Shown here one piece after another: positions 40,394 through 49,016 of a stretch of 64,000 nt of DNA. The notes under the pieces are model-generated. The model was not told the DNA's origin. It did not search any database and was given only the letters and a program-made list of their open reading frames with translations. The stretch lies in NCBI GenBank assembly GCA_022820485.1, contig JAJEFJ010000090.1, forward strand, positions 1 to 64,000, read 5' to 3'. The position numbers were made by a program, and so were the translations under genes. Each line of letters opens with the position of its first letter. The first letter of the stretch is position 1. The DNA comes from Candidatus Latescibacterota bacterium (lineage in GTDB: Bacteria > Latescibacterota > UBA2968 > UBA8231).

Positions 40394-41722
40394 CTAGTCG
40401 ACATCGTCTAAACCTACTTCTTCAACTGAAGGAGGCGCAATTCTTGGCCGCTTTTGAATGATTGCGGCAAATTTTGGTTCAAACCTAGTGCGGACAAAGC
40501 TGCGACGGGCATAATCCTTAGCGGGTTTGTTCGTCGCCTTGTACATGCTGCGCAGCCACTTCGGATTCACGGTCTCTCCAACTGTCGCCGCGATTTGTTC
40601 AACCTCGTTTTCCGTGAGCATGTACTCGCTGGCCAGCAACTGCACCTCATCTTCCATTGCTGCAATCAGATCCTTTGCGTCGTCGTCAACCAAGCGATCG
40701 GCAACAGCCTTGGCCGCAAACTGCGCCCCGGTGCCACCAGCCAACCCACCTACGACGCCACCGATAAAACTGCCTATAGTCGTGCTGATAAAAGACACTG
40801 CACCGCCAACGGCGTCGCCTGCGATCATGCCGCCCATCCAGCCGCCAACCCCCCCGGCAACCGCGGCCGCATTCACTGTGGTGTTCTTGGCAAACTGCCG
40901 CCAAGAAATGGAACCGACGAAAGCGACTCGGTAGAAGTCTGGAGCACTTGTCACTACGGTTGTTATGACCGCGGTTATAGCATTGGAACGAAGGAGTCTG
41001 GATACGTTACTGAATGCGCCAGCCCCAGAGACCGCTCTCCCAAGGGACCCAGCGGCGATGCGCTGGACCGCCTCGCGCCCACTATCAGCGGCCAAGCGGG
41101 CGGTGCTGCTCACCTTGAGCAAGACGGGAATGCGCTGGATAACCTCGCGCCCGCCCTCAGTATTTAAGGTACGCCATAAAGCCCTTACCCCATTACGCAC
41201 TGCCGCCACTCCGATGGCAGCATTCTTAGAACGCAACAACTGGATGCTAGCGAAAGGAAGCAACCACTGGGCGTTAACAATGCTTTTTATGAGCGCATTG
41301 CTGCCATTATTTCGAGGATCGAGTGCGGATCGGAACGCCGCTCTGACCGCTGCTGGGCTACTCGTGCCGCCGTGGAGGTCCTGGGCATAGGTAATAATAG
41401 ACGAGACCGACGACGCACCCATAGCAGTCACGCGTTGCTTTTTTGCATCAAAGACCAAGCAATCGACATTCCCCGCACGAGCTATGTTCCGCGCCTGCGT
41501 ATAGGTCACCGTGCCCTGCTTAACCAGCGCAGCCGCGGGATTCGCAACCCCCGGAACCTTGCCCCGTGCGATGCGGTCGCGCATCTGCTGCACGCAGGCT
41601 TCGTACTGATCCTTGGGAACTTCGAGGACCTGCCCTAGATAGCGGTAATTCCCCGATCTTGAATCGAACGCTGCATGAACCGTTGCGGATGCGCTCTGGC
41701 AATAGTTCGATTGAACGCGCAA
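40394..41722 (-). CDS. Uncharacterised glycine-zipper membrane protein
   Basis: A 442-residue protein of unknown function. An N-terminal polar part (RVQSNYCQSASATVHAAF, RIARGKVPGVANPAAALVKQ, TYTQARNIARAGNVDCL) precedes a helical region. Residues about 285-345 are a glycine-zipper stretch (AAVAGGVGGWMGGMIAGDAV, SFIGGVVGGLAGGTGAQFAA) that could insert into membranes, and an acidic C-terminal part follows. From memory it resembles unassigned inner-membrane proteins of the YeeR kind found in many proteobacteria, which suggests horizontal spread. The TTG start lacks a clear ribosome site. No neighbour explains its role. Confidence 0.6.
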   Translation of the reverse strand: MRVQSNYCQSASATVHAAFDSRSGNYRYLGQVLEVPKDQYEACVQQMRDRIARGKVPGVANPAAALVKQGTVTYTQARNIARAGNVDCLVFDAKKQRVTAMGASSVSSIITYAQDLHGGTSSPAAVRAAFRSALDPRNNGSNALIKSIVNAQWLLPFASIQLLRSKNAAIGVAAVRNGVRALWRTLNTEGGREVIQRIPVLLKVSSTARLAADSGREAVQRIAAGSLGRAVSGAGAFSNVSRLLRSNAITAVITTVVTSAPDFYRVAFVGSISWRQFAKNTTVNAAAVAGGVGGWMGGMIAGDAVGGAVSFISTTIGSFIGGVVGGLAGGTGAQFAAKAVADRLVDDDAKDLIAAMEDEVQLLASEYMLTENEVEQIAATVGETVNPKWLRSMYKATNKPAKDYARRSFVRTRFEPKFAAIIQKRPRIAPPSVEEVGLDDVD

Positions 41723-41796
41723 GTCTTCAACTCTCGCTCACCGGGCCGGAAATGCGTTTGTTGCGCTGACCTTCCGGCAATCCACGGCCAAACCCA

Positions 41797-43263
41797 TTAA
41801 CCACTAGCCAGTGCCTGCGCTAGCTGCTGGCAAAACGCCTCGATGACCTTGAGGCGGGCGAAGCGTTTGTCGTTGCCCTCCACCAAAGTCCAAGGAGCGG
41901 TGTGCATGTGGGTGCGCGCTATCATATCGTCAACCGCGGCCTCGTACTCGTCCCATTTCTCTCGGTTGCGCCAGTCTTCGTCGGTGATCTTCCAGCGCTT
42001 GTGCGGCGTCACCTGCCGCGCCTTGAAGCGCCGCAATTGCTCGTCCTTGTCTATGTGAATCCAGTACTTGGCTACCACCATGCCGTGGTCTGTTAGCTGC
42101 GCCTCAAAATCGTTGATTTCGCCGTACGCCCGCTGCCAAGCCGCTTCGTCGGCAAAGCCCTCGACGCGCTCGACTAGCACCCGGCCATACCAACTGCGGT
42201 CGAAAATCACCATCCGACCAGCGCGCGGCAGGGGACGCCAAAAGCGCCAAAGGTAGTGTTGGGCATGTTCCTCTTCCGTGGGGGCGGCGACTTGGATGAT
42301 CTGATAGACACTGGGGTCGAGGGCGGCAGTCAGGCGCTGGATGATCCCGCCCTTGCCCGCGGCATCGGCCCCTTCGAAAACCAAGATGGTCGAGACGCCT
42401 TTGCGGCGCGCCTGCTGAGTCAAGCGATAGAGCCGGCCTTGGTATCGCTCGAGCAGGGCTTGGTATTCCTTCTTGGCTACCCGCTGTTCCATGTCCAAAG
42501 GGGTCAGCACGTTGGGCGCGGGCGACCAGTCTGCGCTAACGAGCTTGGGACGACTTTTCTTTTTATTAAGACGCTGGCGGATGGCGTCGCGCACGGCATG
42601 GCCTACCGTCAATGTGTAGTGAGGATCGCTGCCTTCGACAACCTGCCAACGAGCGCCTCGGTTATCGGTCTTTTGCAGTAAGCGATCACCGGCTCGTTTG
42701 AACTCGTCGTAGTACTTCAAGACCTCTCTCGCATCCGCATTCACTCGCCAGCGGGTCCGCGGGTTTTGCTCCAAGTCCGCAATGCGTTGCTGCCGCGCCT
42801 CTTTGTCCAAGTGGATCCACAGCTTGATCAGCAGCGCGCCATCGACGACGAGCCCATTCTCAAAGGCCGTGATGTGGTCAAAGTCGCGCTTAAACGTCGC
42901 CTCATCGCTGCGCCCATGAGCCAAGTCGCGCAACGGGCGATCGTACCAGCCGTTCAAGTAGATGCCGATGGTTCCCTTTGGCGGCAAGGAGAGCCAGTAG
43001 CGCCAGTACTCCGGGCGTTCGCGCTCTTCTGCGGACGGTGGCTCAAAGGCGCAAACCGCAATGCCGTGCGAGTCCATCCACTGCCTGAGCGCGTTGCTCG
43101 CCGCGCTCGTACCAGCACCAGCGAAGCCACCCAAGACGATGATCGTTGGAAATCGAGCTTGCTGCAGCCGCTCTTGAGCCGCGATCAGTTCCGTGCGCAG
43201 CTCGGATTCGAGCTTCTTGTATCGGCCATTCGGAACGCCGCGCTCCTTCTCGTTGGTTGCCAT
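41797..43263 (-). CDS. pap: Polyphosphate:AMP phosphotransferase-like protein (tandem PPK2)
   Basis: A 488-residue protein with two PPK2 kinase domains. The second has an intact Walker A (FEGADAAGKGG, residues 296-306), then RFWRPLPRAGRM, FDRSWYGRVLVERVEGF and KRWKITDEDWRNR. The first has GGFAGAGTSAAS at 45-56, where the usual GK is replaced by GT, so it is probably not catalytic. This layout is known for class II PPK2 enzymes that make ADP from AMP and polyphosphate. The ATG at 43263 has GAGAGG nearby; the frame open to 43587 overlaps the divergent aroC and is rejected. Confidence 0.9.
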   Translation of the reverse strand: MATNEKERGVPNGRYKKLESELRTELIAAQERLQQARFPTIIVLGGFAGAGTSAASNALRQWMDSHGIAVCAFEPPSAEERERPEYWRYWLSLPPKGTIGIYLNGWYDRPLRDLAHGRSDEATFKRDFDHITAFENGLVVDGALLIKLWIHLDKEARQQRIADLEQNPRTRWRVNADAREVLKYYDEFKRAGDRLLQKTDNRGARWQVVEGSDPHYTLTVGHAVRDAIRQRLNKKKSRPKLVSADWSPAPNVLTPLDMEQRVAKKEYQALLERYQGRLYRLTQQARRKGVSTILVFEGADAAGKGGIIQRLTAALDPSVYQIIQVAAPTEEEHAQHYLWRFWRPLPRAGRMVIFDRSWYGRVLVERVEGFADEAAWQRAYGEINDFEAQLTDHGMVVAKYWIHIDKDEQLRRFKARQVTPHKRWKITDEDWRNREKWDEYEAAVDDMIARTHMHTAPWTLVEGNDKRFARLKVIEAFCQQLAQALASG

Positions 43264-43398
43264 TGATCGCCTCTCTGTGTTGCTAAAAATAGTAAAAAAT
43301 TTGCCGCAGATGTCCAGTCGGCAATCCGCAACGTACCGATTGCCGATCACAGGGTAAAGCCGTAGATTTTTGCATCCCTTGGCAAAGGAGCCTTTAGC

Positions 43399-44649
43399 AT
43401 GGAAGTACTCGGCGGGCCGCTTTTTGGCGTTGCCGGAGCAGGAGAATCGCACGGGCCGGCAATTGTCACCACAGTCTTCGGCTGTCCCCCCGGCCTGTGG
43501 GTAGAGCGCGCCCAGATCCAGCACTATCTCGACCGTCGCCGCCCCGGCAGCAACAAGCTGGGCACCCCCCGGCGGGAAGACGACCAAGTCGCCCTCCTAT
43601 CCGGCCTCTACTCAGAAGATCACGACCAACTCCTATCCGGCCCGGCGCTGCACTTGCATATAGACGAAGACGCGACGCCGGTGCATACCTATGAAGCGGG
43701 CTTCACTACGGGCGAGCCGATCGCTGCAGCCGTGCTCTCAGCCGCCAAGCGCTCGGGCGATTACAAGCAGTTCGCCGGGCCGCAGGGCCACGTTCGGCCC
43801 GGACATACCGACTTAGTCAAGCACTACAAATCGCGGGGCTTTGCCGATGTGCGCGGCGGCGGGCGTTCCAGCTATCGCTCGACCATCTCCGACGTTATTG
43901 GCGGCACCATCGCCCGCCTCTATCTAGCCGAGCACTTCGGCACGGCCATTTTCTCTTCGATCTGCCAAGTCGGACCGCTGGAGACGGGCACTTCCCTCGC
44001 AGCGCGAGTCGCCGAACTAGCCGAAACCGACGGGCAGCACTTGTCGCCCGCAACGTGTGCCACCCTCGAAAGCGAATTGGAACGCGGACCACTCCGCGCG
44101 GTGGATGCGGATTTCGCTCACCAAGCAGCCGAGCTGATTGCTAAGACCCGCAAGGAGCAAGACTCTGTTGGCGCGGCGCTCGAAGTAGTGGCCGTCAACG
44201 TGCCTCCTCTCGTTGGCGAACCACTGTACCAGAGCCTGAAGTTGCGCCTGATGGGCAGCCTCGGCGGCCTACACGCCGTACAAGCCTGCGAAATAGGCAC
44301 GGGCCGCGCTTCGTCTGCGCGCCGAGGCAGCGAGCACAACGACCCCATCCGCACCAGTGGCTACCAGAGCAACAGCCACGGCGGCCTGCTCGGCGGCGTG
44401 ACCACGGGTATGCCGCTCGTATGCCGCTTGAGTTTCAAGCCCACGGCCACCATTGCCCGGCCCCAAAATTCCGTGCGCAAGGATCTAGAAGAAATCGAAT
44501 TTCAGCTCGCCAAGGGCCGCCACGATCCCTGTGTGGGAGTGCGCGCTGGCGCGACCCTAGAGTCGCGGCTGGCCATCGAACTGATGAACGCCGTGCTCAT
44601 GTACCAAGCGCACTGCATGGATGCGGAAAATTTCAAACTGTTCCATTAA
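43399..44649 (+). CDS. aroC: Chorismate synthase (divergent)
   Basis: A 416-residue enzyme of the shikimate pathway, FMN-dependent, converting EPSP to chorismate. GESHG (catalytic His), RRRPGSNKLGTPRREDDQVA, TTGEPI, RPGHTD (second His), RGGGRSSYR, RTSGYQSNSHGGLLGGVTTG, LSFKPTATI and GRHDPCVGVRAG are all in order. It is longer than the usual 360 residues, with an insert after SGLYSEDHDQLL, and RAGA replaces the common RAVP. It is a single gene here, with no other aro genes in the window. AAAGGAG precedes the ATG. Confidence 0.9.
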   Translation: MEVLGGPLFGVAGAGESHGPAIVTTVFGCPPGLWVERAQIQHYLDRRRPGSNKLGTPRREDDQVALLSGLYSEDHDQLLSGPALHLHIDEDATPVHTYEAGFTTGEPIAAAVLSAAKRSGDYKQFAGPQGHVRPGHTDLVKHYKSRGFADVRGGGRSSYRSTISDVIGGTIARLYLAEHFGTAIFSSICQVGPLETGTSLAARVAELAETDGQHLSPATCATLESELERGPLRAVDADFAHQAAELIAKTRKEQDSVGAALEVVAVNVPPLVGEPLYQSLKLRLMGSLGGLHAVQACEIGTGRASSARRGSEHNDPIRTSGYQSNSHGGLLGGVTTGMPLVCRLSFKPTATIARPQNSVRKDLEEIEFQLAKGRHDPCVGVRAGATLESRLAIELMNAVLMYQAHCMDAENFKLFH

Positions 44650-44709
44650 CGAATGGTGTTGGCAGGTTGATCGTGGTCTAGGCGCGTCCGTCGGCAATTC
44701 GCCATCCGC

Positions 44710-44733
44710 AGGGGCGGTTCGCGAACCGCCCCT
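44710..44733. repeat. GC-rich palindrome at a convergent junction (GGGGCGG family, copy 3)
   Basis: A perfect 24-base palindrome with core AGGGGCGGTTCG, between the convergent aroC and Ldh-family genes and two bases from the latter's stop. Same family as 11551-11591 and 22582-22614. Confidence 0.8.
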
Positions 44734-44735
44734 AC

Positions 44736-45782
44736 TCACAGCGCGGGCATCTCCACGCCTAGTTCCACCGCCACTTTGCCGATTTCATCCCAAGTGGGTT
44801 GGGGTAAATCGATGCCTTCGACCAGCAGCCGCGCCCTCGTCTGCTGTTCGATTTCGCCGGGCGCATAGACTTGCTCAAATCCGGGCAAGGGACGAGCCGA
44901 GCACACCCACTTGGCCATCTCTTCGACTTCGCGCTCGTACGAATCCAGATCGATAAAGTCCTCGATATTGATCGCTAGGACCATGGTCCCGTTACCACCT
45001 TTGCCGCCTTCTTTAGTGCATCCCGCATGGGAGAGCGGTCCCACCAACATTTCCACCATCATCGCCAGTCCGCTGCCTTTGTGGCCAAACTGGAGGCCAC
45101 CCAATGGCAAGACGCCGGTACCCTCGGCGTCGTCTAAATAGCGCTGGGCGTCGGTGACCGGCTGGCCTTCCTGATCTATAACCCAACCCTCGGGCATCGG
45201 CTCCTGACGAATGTTCTTCTGCACGATTTTGCCACCGGCCACGACGGTCATGGTCATATCGAGCATGAACGGCGGACCATTTTGGCGCGGGGCGGAAAAG
45301 GCGATAGGCTCGGGACGCAGGCGGCGATCGGCCGAGCCAAAGGGCGCGAGGAAGAGACCTCCGCCATTGAGCCAAACCATGCCGATCATGCCCCTTTCGG
45401 CGATCCGCGGCGGATAGTCGCCGAGGCGGCAGATATGGGTGATGTGGTTGAGGCCGACAAAGCCGAAGGTGGAGTTTTGGGCTTTTTCAACGGCAATGTC
45501 GAGGGCGCGATTGACGGCGACGATGCCGTTGGCCCCCTTGCCGTTGATGACTCTGAGCACGGGGGTGTCGCGCACGACTTCGGTCTCTTCCCAGCGGACG
45601 TAGTTGTTTTTCATCCCGCGGGCATAGCCGGAGACGAGCCAAGTGCCGTGGGAGTCGTGGCCGTGCAGGTGGCTTTCAACGACGTGGTCGGCGACGATAA
45701 GGGCGTCATCTGCGGGAATGCCAGTAGCGGCAAAAATGCGATAGCAGAGGTCTTTGAGGACGTCGTGTTGGACTACGGGCAT
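44736..45782 (-). CDS. Ldh-family malate/lactate/ureidoglycolate dehydrogenase (paralogue)
   Basis: A 348-residue LDH2/MDHII-type oxidoreductase. VVESHLHGHDSHGTWL carries the conserved Ser-His, FVGLNHITHICRLG and AERGMIGMVWLN follow, and GGLQFGHKGSGLAMMVEMLV holds the conserved Lys. Compared with the paralogue at 7479 it has a distinct C-terminus. Substrate unknown; 2-oxo acids such as malate or sulfopyruvate are typical. AAGGA precedes the ATG. It lies 27 bases downstream of carA on the same strand. Confidence 0.88.
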   Translation of the reverse strand: MPVVQHDVLKDLCYRIFAATGIPADDALIVADHVVESHLHGHDSHGTWLVSGYARGMKNNYVRWEETEVVRDTPVLRVINGKGANGIVAVNRALDIAVEKAQNSTFGFVGLNHITHICRLGDYPPRIAERGMIGMVWLNGGGLFLAPFGSADRRLRPEPIAFSAPRQNGPPFMLDMTMTVVAGGKIVQKNIRQEPMPEGWVIDQEGQPVTDAQRYLDDAEGTGVLPLGGLQFGHKGSGLAMMVEMLVGPLSHAGCTKEGGKGGNGTMVLAINIEDFIDLDSYEREVEEMAKWVCSARPLPGFEQVYAPGEIEQQTRARLLVEGIDLPQPTWDEIGKVAVELGVEMPAL

Positions 45783-45809
45783 GAAAGGTCCTTTGGATGG
45801 GTGTGCTTC

Positions 45810-46892
45810 CTAGGAGGCGTGCGCTTCCATCAACTCGGCGAAATAGCTAAACAGATGGAAGCTGTCGTGTGGGCCTGGCGAGGCCTCCGGGTGGCACTGG
45901 ATGGAAAAAATGGGTAGCTCCTTGTGGTGCAGGCCCTCGACGCAATTGTCGTTGAGGTTGAGGCGAGTGATTTCGAGGCAATCGGGCAACGAGTCGGCCG
46001 CAATGCCCCAGCCGTGGTTTTCAGAGGTGATTAGAATCCGTTCGCTGGCGCGTTCCTTGATCGGCTGGTTGGCTCCTCGGTGCCCGAACTTGAGGCGGTA
46101 AATTTCCGCGCCAAAGGCCAAGCCGAGAATCTCGTGGCCCAAGCAGATGCCAAAAATTGGCTTCTTGCCAATGAGGCCCTTACAAGTCTCGATCGCGTAG
46201 TCGAGGGGCCGGGGGTCGCCCGGGCCGTTGGAGAGAAAAACGCCGTCTGGCTCCAAGGCCAAGACCTCGTCGGCCGTGGTTTTGGCCGGCACGACCGTCA
46301 CCTTGCATCCTGCGGCGACCAAGCAGCGGACGATATTGCGCTTGATCCCGTAGTCTAGGGCGACGACGTGGAAGCGCGGGGCTTCGGGGCTTTCGACATA
46401 GGGCGCAGAGCAGCTAACAGCGGCTACCATGTCCACACCGACAAGCCCAGGCCATGCACACGCCTTTTCAACTAAGCTGTCCGGGTCGAGATCGGCAGTG
46501 GAAATAGCGGCGTCCATCACGCCCTCAATGCGCACTCTGCGAGTCAACTCGCGGGTGTCGATGCCCTCAATGCCGAGTACGCCGTGCTCTTCGAGATACT
46601 CGGGTAAGCTCTGGCGCGCACGCCAGCTACTCGGCAGGCGAGAGCACTCTTTCATCAGGAAGCCGCGGACTTGAGGCCGCACCGATTCGTCGTCTTCAGG
46701 TGTGACCCCGTAATTGCCTATGAGTGGGTACGTCATGGTGACGATCTGGCCGGCATAGGAGGGGTCGGTGAGAATTTCCTGATAGCCGGTCATGCTGGTA
46801 TTGAAGACCATTTCGCCGAGGCACTCACCCCCGCGGCCCAGGGCACGGCCCTCAAAGACGGTGCCGTCCGCGAGCGCAACGAGCGCTTTCAT
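45810..46892 (-). CDS. carA: Carbamoyl-phosphate synthase small (glutaminase) subunit
   Basis: A 360-residue CarA. The N-terminal domain has GEMVFNTSMTGYQEILTDPS. The class I glutaminase has GICLGHE with the catalytic Cys, HRGANQPIKE, ENHGWGI and IQCHPEASPGPHD with the His and Glu. The residue after the GICLGH motif is Glu instead of the common Gln. It supplies ammonia to CarB for arginine and pyrimidine synthesis. No carB is in the window. Confidence 0.95.
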   Translation of the reverse strand: MKALVALADGTVFEGRALGRGGECLGEMVFNTSMTGYQEILTDPSYAGQIVTMTYPLIGNYGVTPEDDESVRPQVRGFLMKECSRLPSSWRARQSLPEYLEEHGVLGIEGIDTRELTRRVRIEGVMDAAISTADLDPDSLVEKACAWPGLVGVDMVAAVSCSAPYVESPEAPRFHVVALDYGIKRNIVRCLVAAGCKVTVVPAKTTADEVLALEPDGVFLSNGPGDPRPLDYAIETCKGLIGKKPIFGICLGHEILGLAFGAEIYRLKFGHRGANQPIKERASERILITSENHGWGIAADSLPDCLEITRLNLNDNCVEGLHHKELPIFSIQCHPEASPGPHDSFHLFSYFAELMEAHAS

Positions 46893-46973
46893 CTTCCGTA
46901 GATACTCCTTTTTGAGAGGGTTTTAACAGCGAGTAAAAACTTAGGCAAAAAAAGACGCGGTGAACAGGCGGCC

Positions 46974-48026
46974 TCATTCCGGCGCTGAGTCCGTCAGGTC
47001 TTGGCGCTCCTGCCGTGCGCGCTCCTGCATATCGACGGCCGGATCGAATTCGCCGACGATTTCCTGGCCGACGATTTCTTCAATCACGTCTTCCAAGGTA
47101 ACGATGCCAGCAAAGCCACCGTATTCATCGACGACGGCAAAAAGATGCTCGCGTCGCTGGATGAATTCTTCGAGCAAGCGACTAGCCCGCGCCGACTCGG
47201 GCACCGAGTGGATGGAGCGGCCCACCTCGAAGAGCTTGGCTTGATCGCGGCCATCGGCCAAGGCGCTAAACGCATCGCGCCGCAGCACCAAACCGACGAT
47301 GTTTTCTCGCTCCCCCTGATAGAGAGGCACCCGGGTATGGTCCCAGCTACCAGACTGTTCGCGGGCCTCGGCCAAGGTCAAGTCGCGGTCGAGGCAGTGT
47401 ACTACCGTGCGCGGGGTCATAATATCGCGTGCCCGCAATTCGTCGAGCTTGAGGATGTTTTGGATGACGCGCTCTTGGTCGCGAGAAATGGCACCAGATC
47501 GGCGGCTCATCCGCGCGATAATCTCAATCTCTTCCGGTACTACCTCCGGCACGTCGGGTGCCCCAGCGGTGATGAGCCGAACGATGAATTTGTTGAGCCA
47601 GATAAAGGGCGCGAACAGCCATACCAGCCATTGGATCGGGCGAGCTATAAACCGAGCGAGAACGCGGGCATGCACCACCCCCACCGTCTTGGGAAGAATC
47701 TCCGTAAAGATGAGTACCGCCAGTGAGAAGGCGATGATAAAGTACGTCTCCCAAGTCCGCGGAAATACTCCGACAAAGGCGGCACCGGCGATGGCAGCAC
47801 CGCCAGTATGGGCCAAGGTATTGAGCGTGAGGATGGCTGAGATAGGGCGCTGGATATCCGCGTGCAAGCTCTTGAGGATCTTACCCGAAGTGCGCCCTTG
47901 GTCGGCCAGCATTTCGATCTGACTGGCGGGCAGTGAGTAGAGCGCAGCCTCCAAGAGCGAACAAATACAGGATACGACGAGGACGACGCTGACGGATAGG
48001 ATTAGCTCAAGTAATTCAGGGGTCAT
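46974..48026 (-). CDS. CNNM/CorC-family (DUF21 + CBS) transporter
   Basis: A 350-residue membrane protein: a DUF21 domain with helices near 1-25, 60-90 and 90-150 (LLELILSVSVVLVVSCICSL, IFTEILPKTVGVVHARVLAR), then two CBS domains (MTPRTVVHCLDRD, LFAVVDEYGGFAGIVTLEDV). These transporters export Mg2+ or Co2+ in some bacteria. The C-terminal CorC_HlyC domain common in longer members is missing; the protein stops about 30 residues after the second CBS. No strong ribosome site. Confidence 0.88.
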   Translation of the reverse strand: MTPELLELILSVSVVLVVSCICSLLEAALYSLPASQIEMLADQGRTSGKILKSLHADIQRPISAILTLNTLAHTGGAAIAGAAFVGVFPRTWETYFIIAFSLAVLIFTEILPKTVGVVHARVLARFIARPIQWLVWLFAPFIWLNKFIVRLITAGAPDVPEVVPEEIEIIARMSRRSGAISRDQERVIQNILKLDELRARDIMTPRTVVHCLDRDLTLAEAREQSGSWDHTRVPLYQGERENIVGLVLRRDAFSALADGRDQAKLFEVGRSIHSVPESARASRLLEEFIQRREHLFAVVDEYGGFAGIVTLEDVIEEIVGQEIVGEFDPAVDMQERARQERQDLTDSAPE

Positions 48027-48041
48027 AGACGTGGGAGTAAT

Positions 48042-48076
48042 TTAAAAAAGAAAGGGACTCCCAACCGGGAATCCCT
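48042..48076 (-). terminator. Rho-independent terminator of the histone-like gene
   Basis: On the minus strand AGGGATTCCCGG and its partner ending AGTCCCT form an interrupted stem (48053-48076), followed by a T-rich tail. It lies 40 bases past the histone/SWIB stop and just before the CNNM gene start. Confidence 0.75.
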
Positions 48077-48116
48077 CTCCAATGGCACTGGACTACGATG
48101 TCTTGCTCAGGAGTAG

Positions 48117-48731
48117 CTATTCCACGTGCTCACTAACATGCTTGGTCAGATCAAACATGCTCACTTTCTTCGCGCCGCCTACGACGGCCCGAAGCTTATC
48201 GTCGGCATTGATCATGCGCTTGTTTTTCTGGTCTTGCAGGCCATTCTTCTTGATGTACGCCCAGATTTTCTTGGTAATCTGAGTACGCGGCAATGGCTTG
48301 TTGCCGACTATGGCCCCAAGGGCGGCGTCGGGCTGCAAGGGCCTCATAAAAGCAGGATTGGGCTTGCGCTTCGCCTTTTTCTTCGCAGCGGGTTTTTTCT
48401 TGGCGGCCTTCTTGGCGGCGGCCTTCTTAGCTTTCTTCGGAGCAGCCTTCTTCTTAGCGGCAGCCTTCTTCTTCGGAGCGGCCTTCTTAGCCTTCTTAGG
48501 GGCGGCCTTTTTCTTGGCGGCAGCCTTCTTCTTCGGAGCGGCCTTCTTCTTGGCAGCAGCTTTCTTAGCCTTCTTCGGAGCGGCCTTCTTCTTAGCGGCA
48601 GCCTTCTTAGCCTTCGGAGCGGCCTTTTTCTTGGCGGCAGCCTTCTTAGCTTTCTTCGGAGCGGCCTTTTTCTTAGCAGCAGCTTTTTTCTTAGCAGCCT
48701 TCTTCTTGGCAACAGGTTTCTTCTTCGCCAT
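48117..48731 (-). CDS. Histone H1-like Lys/Ala-rich tail fused to SWIB domain
   Basis: A 204-residue protein. Residues 1-120 are low-complexity Lys-Ala-Pro repeats (AAAKKKAAPKKAK), like the C-terminus of histone H1 and bacterial Hc1/AlgP-like proteins. Residues about 122-204 form a SWIB/MDM2-like domain (MRPLQPDAALGAIVGNKPLP, KIWAYIKKNGLQDQKNKRMI, DDKLRAVVG, MFDLTKHVSEHV). SWIB plus basic tail proteins are known in chlamydiae and others; the likely role is DNA binding and nucleoid organisation. A good AAAGGAG precedes the ATG. Confidence 0.9.
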   Translation of the reverse strand: MAKKKPVAKKKAAKKKAAAKKKAAPKKAKKAAAKKKAAPKAKKAAAKKKAAPKKAKKAAAKKKAAPKKKAAAKKKAAPKKAKKAAPKKKAAAKKKAAPKKAKKAAAKKAAKKKPAAKKKAKRKPNPAFMRPLQPDAALGAIVGNKPLPRTQITKKIWAYIKKNGLQDQKNKRMINADDKLRAVVGGAKKVSMFDLTKHVSEHVE

Positions 48732-48867
48732 AACAAAATTCTCCTTTGGCTGTAGGGGTAAAACCCACGAAAGGGGGTTGTTTAAAATTGGGTTTCTCGG
48801 CCTCTTTCGCCTCGTGAAGTTTAAGGCCGATTCTACCCGTTTTGTGCAGTTACAACATTATCTTTCC

Positions 48868-48895
48868 AATATAGTACGAGGGCAGTATAAGTCAA
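48868..48895 (-). promoter_or_regulatory. Sigma-70 promoter of the histone-like gene
   Basis: On the minus strand TTGACT, 16 bases, TATATT, both close to consensus. The start point would lie about 130 bases before the coding start, leaving a long leader. The neighbouring gap to proC (285 bases in all) is AT-rich. It also has TTGACA at 48944 on the plus strand, but no matching -10 at normal spacing. Confidence 0.6.
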
Positions 48896-49016
48896 GCAAA
48901 AATGTAGCTTTTTCATAGGGGAAAACGCGCTCACGATGGACGTTTGACATAATTTGCAAAAACGGGCATTTTAATTTTGTACTTGGGATTTGTCGTATTT
49001 TGAGGTCTAAAAATTG

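Noticed and set aside
43264..43587. Upstream extension of the PPK2 gene
   Set aside because: It would overlap the divergent aroC start, and the ATG at 43263 has a ribosome site and family-like N-terminus.
44886..45106. Possible second tRNA near convergent genes
   Set aside because: No cloverleaf or CCA end; the only complete tRNA found is at 54886-54972.
48298..48731. Apparent tandem-repeat or CRISPR-like array
   Set aside because: The periodicity comes from the Lys/Ala codons; there are no unique spacers of constant length and no cas genes.
48126..48918. Long open frames rich in Leu/Gly/Phe/Ala opposite the histone-like gene
   Set aside because: They are the complement of the Lys/Ala repeat; the minus strand has a promoter, ribosome site, SWIB domain and terminator.
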